Assembly (NCBI RefSeq): GCF_025024155.1
Contig: NW_026251709.1
Span: 62,001-126,000, forward strand
From: Gamsiella multidivaricata
Lineage: Eukaryota > Mortierellomycota > Mortierellomycetes > Mortierellales > Mortierellaceae
Length of the DNA: 64,000 bases
Reading direction: 5' to 3'
The translations under genes were made by a program, and so were the position numbers. Below the pieces are notes generated by a model. That model had not been told where the DNA came from and did not search any database. It worked only from the letters and a program-made list of their open reading frames with translations. Position 1 is the first letter of the stretch. Each line of letters starts with the position of its first letter. Of the stretch, positions 23,276 to 33,035 are shown piece by piece.

Positions 23276-24165
23276 ACGTTGGCGCTGCGCCCACCTAACA
23301 AGAGCCCCTTGTCCTCTTGGCTCTTGGGCCCACCGTCTAACAGCCAATTTACCACAGGATCCCCAGTCACTGAATTAGCTAGCTTCAACCATAATCCAAA
23401 TTCTGCGCTCGCACTCCTACCCAACGGCAACAGTGTCCTAGTAATGAACTATTCAGGAAAATCTGGCACGGACCCCAAGGCAGGAATTTTGGATTCTTGA
23501 TGCCCTCCAACGGAACCGATCTGGCTGCTAGCATGGGATACTCCACTGCGACGTTTAACCCTGCATACCATCCATTCCGCGTGTTCCTTCAAGTCCCCGT
23601 CTGGTGAGCCCAACAGTACGAATTCGAACTCGCTGGTCTTCAGTGCTACCACCGAGAGTGTATGCATTTGAGTGGGTGATGATCTAGAACGATGGCTCAC
23701 TGTTCTAGTCTGAGATTGCTACAAGAAACTGGACTCGGGTGGAAAGTAAGACATCTCGAATTGAAAAGAGAAAGGGTGAATTAGAGAACCACTTTTTAAT
23801 GAAGCGCTTTTTTATTTTCTCAGGCTCTATGTAGATCGCGACTGGGGATATCCCCCGCTCTCGCAGCGGCGCGTGCATAGCCTACGATGGTAAGGACTAC
23901 CAAAAACAACAGTGCCAACGGTATCCTGAATGAAGTTTACATCTATGACGTTTCTACCTCCGTTTAGGAACAAAAATGGACCTGCCATTCTCAATATCTC
24001 TGCCAAGGCCTAGAGAACCACTTACTTATTCACCCGCCCCTGTTGCTGTGAGGCCCCTTCATAGATGGATCTCACAAGCTCAGTCTTGAAGGTCGTTAGT
24101 CAGGGTAACTTGATCTCCTTAGCTGCGGTCATTGCGCTTCAACGGAATAAAGACAACAAATTCTA
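23276..24165 (+). pseudogene. Decayed kelch paralogue between the two tandem copies
   Basis: Segments line up in order with the flanking genes: the TNSNSLVFSAT block (about 23615-23650), a GDIPRSRSGAC segment matching the 52-base exon (about 23843-23890), a VYIYDVSTSV block (about 23936-23965) and a GPAILNISA block near 23985. It has stops and frame losses throughout. At two places a tryptophan TGG of the paralogues reads TAG (about 23966 and 24011). The last part resembles the hydrophobic tail of kelch gene 2. It has no usable start or signal peptide. Confidence 0.8.
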
Positions 24166-24533
24166 ATGCAGGGACGCGTTTCACTGTAAATTCATATGTA
24201 CTAGCACGCCATGAACACTCGTCCCAAGGCATGCAAATTTGGCACGCGGTAAAGGCCACTTATGTACGGTTGGTCTGCCCATGACCCATGTTCCCTGCGG
24301 GAAGTGTCTGTCTAAGATCTAGGATAGTCTCTTTGAGACCAGACTTTCAGCTACTGATGAGATGAAAAGAGTACGATGCAGCATTCACCATCTCTTGTGC
24401 GTCATTCCGCAAATGTTACTGTTACCCGGGTTGCGCGCAGAACTGTTGCAGCGCTTCCCGAATTACACTTTTCTTCAACGGGAACAAAGTGAATACCAGT
24501 TCAAGGGTACTTCAACGGAAGGCTATTTAAACA
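24166..24533. other. Intergenic
   Basis: Nothing recognisable was seen. The open frame that extends the second kelch gene upstream from 24362 is out of keeping with its signal peptide start and is taken as leader sequence. Confidence 0.5.
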
Positions 24534-24540
24534 CAAACGA
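24534..24540 (+). promoter_or_regulatory. TATA-like box of kelch gene 2
   Basis: TATTTAA lies 98 bases before the second gap base preceding the ATG codon at 24638, matching the arrangement at paralogue 1. A C-rich run follows at 24584-24604. Confidence 0.5.
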
Positions 24541-24637
24541 CCGCCATGGATGTGCCTGCCCTTCCTTTATCGCCCTCCTACCCTCCCCCCCCTCCCCCCC
24601 CCCTCAATTCCTGTTCCATACATACAACAATAACAGC

Positions 24638-25675
24638 ATGCGCTTCTCTCTGTCGACAGCTACAGCAGTCCTTGCTGCTGCTGCTTTCCTTACTCCATTA
24701 GCCAATGGTCAACTCATCACTGAGGAACCCTCAGTCGCTCCAGGACCAACGTCCACTCAAACCCCAATCCCCGAGCCGACCGCAGCTCCCACTCCCGGCA
24801 ACGGTCCTTCACCCCGAGGCTTCACCAACTTTGCATTCACTGAGTACCAAAAGTTGTTTGTCAGCGATGGCGTACGCCGTTGGGCGAAGGAGGAGCAGGC
24901 GCTCTACGCAGGGCTCTACTCACTCGATCTGTCTGTGCCCTGGACATCCGATAAACCGGCCTGGAAGAACCTGACCTACCGAAGCACTGGCGAGGGCGAA
25001 ACTGCGGGGCAATTCGGGATCTCCAAGGATAATGCGACCCTATTCTTCTTCGACGGCAAAGTCCACAAGTACGACGTCAAGACTAACACATGGGCTCCCG
25101 ATACTAGCGCGCCGTCCCTAGGCAACGACAGCGTCCCTTTCGAATTCGCAGATCATATTGTCACGGATCCCGAAACAGGAATACTCCATGGGTTTGGACC
25201 CTTGGTTCCGCTATGGACCATAGCAGATCCGGAGGCTGATGGTTACCTTGTTTCCATGGCAGCGTTCGACCCTGCAACCGGCAATTACACCTATTCATAT
25301 AACACTAATTCTGGTGGACCCAACGGGACGAACCCAAACTCGCTGGTGTTCAGTGCGGCAACGAAGAAGCTGTATGCATTTGAGTGGGAGAGGACTCAGA
25401 ATGACAGCGCGTTGTTTGAATACGACACCTCATCCAAGAAATGGACTCAGCTGGTAAGTTGGAGATTTAAAGTTAAAAGACAAGGAACAAAAAAAAAAAA
25501 GAGATAGATCTAACAAAGCACGCTTTATTGGTTTCTAGAACACGACCGGAGATGCACCCACCTCTCGTGGCGGCGTGTGCTTCGCGCCTGGTAAGGACTA
25601 CCGCAGGATTGTGTGGACTAAACTCTTTCTCCTACGCCATCCCACCACTGCCCACTCACTCGGTCCCTCACCTCT

Positions 25676-25727
<52 letters not shown>

Positions 25728-26154
25728 AGCCTACGGTGGCACGAAACTCATCCTGGCCGGTGGAAAATCCGTCACCGACACAACCGGCGCTAAAAATGCT
25801 GCCCTGGACGACATCTACGTCTATGATGTCCCCTCTTCTGTCTGGAGAAAAATGGCCAATGCCTCAAAGCCCTATCACGGTGCAGCCTGTGCCGTCACTG
25901 GCGATTTCTTCATAATCTGGGGAGGATATAACGTCTACGCGACCGGAAACTACACCGCCAACGAAGATGGGCCTGCGATCTTCAACATCTCTGCCAACAC
26001 CTGGGGAACCAATTATTCGCCCACTCCTGCTGGTACACCCCCCTCCAAAGATAGTTCCAACAAACCCTCGACTGCCTCCCAGACTTGGGCTGCCCTGATC
26101 AGGGGCGAGATGATTCTTCTGGCAGCAGTCGTGGCAACTCTGTCCTTGCTTTAA
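24638..26154 (+). CDS. Secreted kelch-repeat protein, paralogue 2, probably GPI-anchored
   Basis: Exons 24638-25453, 25539-25590 and 25730-26154 give about 430 residues. The start at 24638 is chosen because it opens a clear signal peptide (MRFSLSTATAVLAAAAFLTPLANG). A Pro/Thr spacer and a kelch-like propeller follow. The protein ends with a Ser/Pro stretch and a hydrophobic terminal segment (MILLAAVVATLSLL), as in GPI-anchored fungal wall proteins; a transmembrane end is the alternative. The exon-intron plan equals that of paralogue 1. The second intron contains a (CT)n tract directly before the acceptor. Confidence 0.87.
25681..25721 (+). repeat. (CT)n microsatellite at a 3' splice site
   Basis: About 20 CT units end eight bases before the acceptor AG at 25728-25729, so the microsatellite itself serves as the polypyrimidine tract of intron 2. 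Confidence 0.9.
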
Positions 26155-26773
26155 TATGCCGACTTTTTTTTTTTTCGGATCCGAATCCGTCCAAGACGTT
26201 CTTCACGTCTGTGTATATTATATATCGTAATATCTATCGGCTGAACTGCCATAACCTAGAATAAAGAATGAATCGCCGGCACTCGTAAGGTTCTCCTCCG
26301 CCTCCCAAACCTCTTCAATTAAATCGAGGGGGGGAGGGGGCCTGAGCCGCTAAACTTCTACTACACTCCCTTGTCCATAAGCTCTCCATGACCCGACCCC
26401 ATGTCCTTTCTCGGCTTGCGGGAAGAACCAGACCACTACAACCATGAATCCTGTTAGCCATTCAAGGATGGTTTATAGAATAAATAACCTTGGGATTGGA
26501 GGCCTTTATAGTACGGGCGGTGTAAATGGTCGACTCACTGGGTTTTTTGACCAAATATTAAGAAAACGTGGGGAGTTTTTCATAGTTTTGCTTTGGCCAT
26601 CGTATCCTCCTATGCAAGTAGCTGGGTCCTAATAAACGGTACAGGCCATAATACTCCACTCCAGCGCCGTGTGGAGACCTTTACTTCCAGATACCTATAT
26701 TCATATCCAATGTGATATGTGTAGAGTTGAGTGCACTCGCAGACATTACCGCGATGAACGATGAATGCCTCCG

Positions 26774-26814
<41 letters not shown>

Positions 26815-27299
26815 GAAAAAAATAGAAGCGGGGAGAGAAGTGGGAGACCGTAAGAGACACAGTAGATGGAGCAAGAGAAAAAAGGGAAGGTGGTGTGAAG
26901 AGGTTTACAAGTATCCATGACATCTACGCCTAACGTTTCTTTGCCGCGGCCTCCATTCACCCTTCGCTCCGCCCTCTGTATCTGCCTGCAGTTGGTATCA
27001 CTGCATAGCCCGTTCAAGCATACTCTCTCTCTTCATTATTCGATCACCATAAAATAAAGCTTTCTTATTATCACTGCAGTGAAAATTTCGACCAGAGACT
27101 TCGAATGTTCGTTTGTGTGTTGGCACCAGCACTCCTGAATCACACCAAAACAGCTTAAGGATTTTAGTCTCGCAAGGTCTAATGCCCCCTTACACACACA
27201 CACAGCCTCACTATCTCATACAGTAGTTTATTTTCGAAAAAGGTGGCCAAATTTATAGGTATGAAAACATAGTAATGGATAAGACATTACTGGATGCTA
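26155..27299. other. Intergenic between convergent kelch genes
   Basis: It holds the 3' end of paralogue 2 and of the minus-strand kelch gene. An A run of about 31 lies at 26775-26806 and a short CA repeat at about 27194-27205. No gene is supported. Confidence 0.5.
26260..26265 (+). terminator. Polyadenylation signal of kelch gene 2
   Basis: AATAAA about 105 bases after the stop codon. Confidence 0.5.
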
Positions 27300-28962
27300 C
27301 TACGGCCGTCCACCTGTATAGTCCTGCGGGTGACGTCCCGTCGACTCTGAGAACGTCAGAGCGGTATGAGGGTTCCGACTCGTAAAATTGCTTGAATTAA
27401 TGGTATCGAAGGAATATCCTGGTAACGCTTGATGTGGCTCGCATGCCGGTAGGCCCACCCAGGCGTCTGTGCCGATCGGTGCCTTCTGGCTCCCCTTCCA
27501 TTCATGGAGTGGATTTGAATCGAGTGCTTGGGCCGAATTTCCTGATGAGGCTTTCTCATTGCCTTGTTTGATACCAACCTGCTTCGCTAGCTCATAGCCT
27601 TTGTCCTGCCTTGCGTTCCTCTTCCTCCTGTAGATGAACCACGCTCCCGCAAGCGCACATGCCGCTAATCCGCCAAATATGCCTCCCAGAATAGCACCTA
27701 AATGAGTTGGCGAGGATGATGTTGGAGCTGTAGATGTTGGAGCCGTAGATGTTGATCCTGGAGAAGATACGCTCGGGCTGGGAGAAGTGTATTTGTTGAC
27801 CCACTGATTCTTGGACAAATCATAGATTATGGGAGGCCCCGAGGTTGTGTTCTGGCCGTCGCTTCCTCCCCATACCAGGAATTGATCGCCAACAACGATA
27901 CAGGCCATATACAGTCGCTGTAGCGTCGCAGGCCCTTCCCTCCATTTAGCGGTCGGTACATCCAATATGTATAGTGATCCCGAGAAGCCGGACTGCGGCG
28001 CGGTAAGTCGACCTCCAAAAACAATGACAGTATTGCCATCCTCGCCTATTGATTAACAAGGGGACTTTGTTAGAATTGAAATTAATATTAAAAATATGAT
28101 TTATCGTCGGCAACGTTGACATACTTGCAGTCATGCAATGATCGGTCCTTGGCGTTGGAAGGGAGCCAGTTGTGGACTAGATGCAGATGTTTTAGTCGTT
28201 AGGGCCAATACAAAGGGAGGGGAGCAACAGATGTCAATTGATGTACGTCGCCTTTTGCCTGCTTACGAAATTGGACCAGGCGCCTGTGCCAATGGAGTAC
28301 TCTGTGACATAGGTGGTCTGTTCATTGGTCGCAGAGTACCCGCCCAGATACATAATCGAGTTCCTGGCGTTATTGAAAACCGCCCTCCCATAAACCTTCT
28401 GGCTCAGTACGTTGTCCGGAATGGCAGTGAACCCCCAGGTGCCGCGTTGTTCATTATAGACATTCATCAGTTTTGATCCGGCAATATATACGTGTCCGCT
28501 CCGGGGATCTGCCACCGGCTGCAGTCCATACTGAAGTGTCTCCGGCGGTGATGCCACAATGCTCTGCCAGGTGTCCTGTGGGATGCTGTACCTAGCAATT
28601 GTAGTGGTGCTATCCGTGATCATGAATGTGATCAGAGTTTGGTTGTCGGAAGCTCTGGTGCCTGCAAACAGGTAAAAGGGAACACCGCTGGCGAGCGCCT
28701 TCCATGGGGGCGAGTCCACGGACCAGGATGTGGAGAGATCAAGAGCAAAGAGCTGAGGGGATATTGCGATATCGGTGTTGTTTTGAGTGAATTTACCGCC
28801 CTGGATATATAGATTAGATCCTGCGCGGATGAAGGCCATCTCCTGCACAGGGGAGGGGGTCTCCGCAAGAGAACCGAGGACAAGGAAGGACAATGTGAGG
28901 AAGACATGGAGTGAAGCGCAAAAGACGGGTATGGAGTGGGTATAGGGGCAGTGAGAGGTCAT
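27300..28962 (-). CDS. Kelch-repeat membrane protein
   Basis: Exons on the minus strand: 28962-28267, 28176-28125 and 28045-27300, about 497 residues. The middle exon is again 52 bases. The start at 28962 gives a signal peptide (FLTLSFLVLGSLAETPSP). An upstream in-frame ATG at 29049 is the alternative. Kelch-like blades (IYLGGYSATNE-type, FLVWGGSDG) are followed by a Ser/Thr/Pro stalk, one transmembrane helix (LGAILGGIFGGLAACALAGA), basic stop-transfer residues FIYRRKRN and a 130-residue cytoplasmic tail. The architecture is that of a cell-surface receptor-like protein. It is a diverged member of the same family as the two upstream genes. The ligand and function are unknown. Confidence 0.88.
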
Positions 28963-29049
28963 TGTGGATAGAGGACTTCGTTTCTGTGCAGATGCGATGG
29001 GTGGGCTGGGGAGAACAGAAAGGAGAAAACAAAGGGCGTGTGGGGACAT

Positions 29050-29925
29050 GGCCTCGAAGACGTTAGTTGAAAACGAACTGCCTCAGCCCGGCAAGCTCAT
29101 AATTTCCATACTACGGCGAAAGGGGGAAAGGTTCGCATGGAACTATTTTTATCGCAGCAAGGAAAGAACTTTGTATGATCCAGATCTTTCGACCCCAAGG
29201 AACATATCCGATTAAGTTACTAAGGCACGCGTTCTACATGGAAGCTCCCTTAATCAGATTAAGAAAAGCATTTCTCCATGGTGGATCGACGGAGATGTTT
29301 CCTCTGTAGAGACTGGGCAGCCTTGGAAACAAGCTTTTGGGTGTATCGTGATCCTGGAACTGCCAGAAGAATGTCATTTGCTCTATCGCCTTTATTGCCT
29401 GCACGACCCCTTATTCGGATCACACGACGATCTTAGGATAGGCAGAATCGGGACTCCAAAGGGATACTCTCTGTAAAGGAACCAACGTCTCTGGTCGCAG
29501 TTTTTTTTTTTTTTTTTTTTTTTTTATAGAGTCGACTGTAGCACTTCCGCGGATGATGATGTATCGCGGCGCAGAAATCATTCGCCATCTCCTTATCAAT
29601 GGTTGTTGCTTCGTATGAGCAGCCGCCCGACCTCGTTTGCTGTGTTGTCCGCGTATGAGCATATCCCAGAGCAATGAAGGTGTCTTGCAACAGTTTTATT
29701 ATCTGTGCTAGCTGGGCTGATAAATTATAATGCAATTGGATTCTGCACCCGTTGCGTGCTATCCTGTTGTCAAAGTGCCGTGTATTTCAAGCCACTGCCC
29801 TCTATCCAGAACCAGTTTGTATTCAGTTCATCGCCGCGGTACATTTTTGCGTGTTAAATTGCCGAAGCAGAAGACATACGCCTCACTCCAGATCCAGTTT
29901 CGCATCGGCCAACATTCCAGCTCAG
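29050..29925. other. Intergenic
   Basis: No gene is supported. It holds the promoter of the kelch membrane gene at the left, a T run at 29501-29525 and the 3' flank of PRP38 at the right. Confidence 0.5.
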
Positions 29926-31258
29926 TTATGCGCGCCTCTTTCTATCAGGGCTCCTGTCCTTATCCCTGCTTCTACTCCTACTTCTGCTCCGACTCCTGCT
30001 AAGATCGTCTCTTCGGCGACGGCTCGATTTGGGCTCCCTGCTTCGGCTTCGGCTTCTACTCCTACTCCCACTCTCGCTTCTACTCTTGCTTCTATTCCTG
30101 CCTTTGCTTCTGCTCCTGCTCCTGCTCCTGCTCTTGCTTCTAGACGCCAAGCGAGCGCGGTTACGAGGACGAGATCCAGATCGAGACCGAGATCGAGAGC
30201 GTGAATGTGATTGAGATCGAGACCGTGGGGATCGTGATCGTGATTGGGAACGGGATCGAGAGACAGAACGAGAACGAGAACGAGAACGAGAACGAGACCG
30301 TCCACGCTCCGCTTCCTCCTGCTGCTTTCTTTCCTCTTCCAGCTCCATCTCCAACTTTTCCAGCGTACTGATCCTGGGATCCAGCTCGCCAGCATCCTCA
30401 AGCACATGGCGCTTAACCAGTCGAGGCAAGACCACATCACACACACGCTCCTCCCGTAAGAGTTCGTCAATAAATTCGTCCATATGAACGATAGAGTATC
30501 CTCCTATGGGAAGATAAGACAACGTGTGCGTTAGAGAATGTTGAAGGGAAGCACCAGATCTGGGTCAGTTGGTCAAAGGGCAATGCCGTGGATCCATCCT
30601 TTACCGTAGCCTCGCCTCCTTAGTTTGCGGCTGTCATCCAACAGGGGCTCCAGATAGTTGTAAACGTCCACTGGTTTCCCGACGAGTCGCAAATAGAATG
30701 CTCCCAAAGCTCGTAGGTACCTAAAATGATAGAAAATACATGGACGATGATGAAATGAATTAGGTTCTCCATAGAACATCACCTAGATGTTACTGCTTCC
30801 CCGAGATGTTTTAGAGGCAAAGCGACCCTTACTTGTTGTTTTCGGATTCGTTCAGACCTGTAATATATTTTATGACAATTTCCTCGCGAGGCTGGATCTG
30901 AAGCAACTTGAGAACGAGGCAGATGAACTCTGTGGGCTTTTGAACGCCATACTGGCCACCAATGTAGGTGAGCTCATAAGCCTTTTCAATAATTGTGGAT
31001 TCTATGAATTCGCGAAAGCGAGAATATATATTGAAAAATAAACGCGACTTTGGTTATTGAAATGAAGCTTCTGGGGTCCTAAGATGAGTCCCGCAACTGG
31101 TGGACGTGTGATGTCTGCTTACCAGTCAAACCAAAGCAATGCTCCTTCCAGTAGGTGGACTCGTAGATGCGCGTCCTGAGAATCTTCTCAATCAGAAACT
31201 GTGGATCGGTTCCGCGGATCTGGATGGCATCCCGCACAGTCTTATTGTCCATGGCCAT
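29926..31258 (-). CDS. PRP38: Pre-mRNA splicing factor Prp38
   Basis: Exons on the minus strand: 31258-31123, 31001-30833, 30720-30605 and 30503-29926, about 332 residues, all GT-AG and in phase. It starts MAMDNKTVRDAIQIRG and contains RTRIYESTYWKEHCFGLT, KPTEFICLVLKLLQIQP, YLRALGAFYLRLVGKP and MDEFIDELLREERVCD, which follow human PRPF38A closely. Prp38 acts in the U4/U6.U5 tri-snRNP and is needed to activate the spliceosome. The carboxyl third is a long Arg-Ser domain, as in the animal and plant proteins and unlike budding yeast. It is divergently arranged with the nuclease gene, 250 bases apart. Confidence 0.95.
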
Positions 31259-31508
31259 GGCTGTTTGAGTTGTGTCTCGGTTCTCCTCCTGTTGATGTTT
31301 TCTGGAGCTGATGAAGCGTCGCTGAGTCGACTTTGAACGTGTAGGCGGAGTGAGAGTGCAGATCTTGTTTGCTCAAAACCAAAAAATGAAAAATGAAAAA
31401 TGAAAAATGAACTCAGCCACTCTGCCCTTTTATGATTCCCGTCTCGGGATTGACCTTCGACTCGTTGATTCCTCCCCTTCCATCCATCCCCGCAACCCAG
31501 GAACAGCT
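31259..31508. promoter_or_regulatory. Shared divergent promoter of PRP38 and the EndoG gene
   Basis: Only 250 bases separate the two start codons. At 31386-31409 four copies of a 7-bp ATGAAAA-type unit place four ATGs (31386, 31393, 31400, 31407) upstream of the nuclease start. The first two open five-codon frames. The last is in frame with the nuclease and would add 34 residues before the membrane anchor. Confidence 0.6.
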
Positions 31509-32753
31509 ATGGTCGTCAGGAATATTGCTATCTTCGCCGGCGGTGCCGTCATTGGCGCCATCGCCGTGGGTTCGTACCTCAAGTCTAAGCAGGAGACCAG
31601 CCCCGTGGCCCTGACGACCAAGACTCAGGCACCTGCGGTCCCTGTGCCAGCACCGGTCGCACCCCTGCCTCAGGTCCCAACAAGCCCAGCGACTCCTCCC
31701 CCTGTCATTGCTCGTCCTCCTCCCGGCACATCGGTCGGTCATGCCCGTAAAATCATGCCCCATGGATTTCCAGGTACTGTTGCTGCACTCTGCTGAGCTG
31801 TTTCACACACTTTAGACCTGCGACCATTATGTTCTAAACTTTCCTTGACATCCATTGAAATATATCTTAGGCCCTGTCAATGATGTCTTTACCAGAGAAG
31901 GCTATGTTGCTTCTTACAACGCAAGTGCTCCTTTGATCCAACGCTTCAAAAGCAATCGCAGCGCGCAAAGGAACACTGGAAACGATGTGTGATTAACCGG
32001 ACCCAACTCTTTCTCCCCTCAATATTCTGCTCCCGATCCCAACAGCGTCAACTCCGTCATCCGAACTGGGTTGCAGAGCACCTCACTGCGGAATCATTGA
32101 AGGCAAGCGAAGGTGTCGGTCGTGGCAACTCCAACTTCAAGGAGGACCCCACGGTCCCTGATCTGTACAAGGCCAAGCTGTCAGACTACTTCCGCTCAGG
32201 ATACGATCGCGGACATATGGCCCCTGCCGCAGACTGCAAAAGCTCACAGAACGCCATGGACGAAACCTTTTATCTGTCCAACATTGCCCCACAAGTCGGC
32301 GATGGCTTCAACCGCGACTACTGGGCCCATTTCGAAAACTTCTGCAGAATCTTAACCAGGAAATATGCCGACGTCTATGTGATTACTGGACCCCTGTACT
32401 TGCCCTATCAGGATCCTACCGATAAGAAGTTTTATATCAAGCACGAGGTCATTGGAAACCCTCCTAACATTGCTGTACCCACCCATTTCTACAAGGTCAT
32501 CTTGACCGACAAGGGTAATGGCGAAATGGCGCTCGGCGCGTTCGTCTTGCCCAATAATACCATCCACAACGACGTGCCCTTGACGGCATTCCAGGTGCCG
32601 ATCGAGGCCGTTGAGAAGGCTTCAGGACTCAAGTTCTTTGAGATGCTGGAGCGGAGGGCGTTGAAGAACCTGTGCATGGATACCGACTGCAGGGTCATGG
32701 CTCACCCCAAGAGCTTGAAAGACAGAAACCAGAAGGCGCTTCCTGCACAATAA
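31509..32753 (+). CDS. NUC1: Mitochondrial EndoG/Nuc1-type nuclease
   Basis: Exons 31509-31773, 31871-31920 and 32046-32753, about 340 residues. An amino-terminal hydrophobic segment (IAIFAGGAVIGAIAVGSYL) is followed by a Pro/Ala-rich linker and the DNA/RNA non-specific endonuclease domain. The catalytic motif DRGHMAPAAD is at about 32206-32235, followed by ETFYLSNIAPQ and the metal-ligand region. Family members sit at the mitochondrial inner membrane and cut nucleic acids of both kinds. Homologous proteins read ASYN/RR...NPNWVAEHL across the second junction, and here this needs an intron starting GC (GCAAGT at 31921) and ending CAG (32045). Using the ATG at 31509 keeps the anchor at the extreme amino end. 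Confidence 0.93.
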
Positions 32754-33035
32754 GCACCCTATCCTCACCTCAGCATTATATAATCCTTACCTATAGATTA
32801 TTTGTTTAACCTTCAATATAGATCTTTCAGTTATACTATTTGTACAAATATGCTCGCTACAACGGCTTCTTTATTTCTTATAAGCGCTGCGCGCCAGAAC
32901 AAGAGTTCTGGAAAGGATCGAATATGTACAAGAAGGAATCCACTTGCGGACGGAATCAAGATAATGAATGCTGTGATGGCCTCATGGTATGGCAACCATA
33001 ATAAAGAGTTGATCTCGTGCAAGGATATGTGTTGC

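Noticed and set aside
24362..24637. Upstream in-frame extension of kelch paralogue 2
   Set aside because: It would bury the signal peptide, spans a C-rich leader and has no counterpart in paralogue 1.
30029..30214. Leu-rich open frame on the plus strand
   Set aside because: It is the antisense shadow of the Arg-Ser codons of PRP38.
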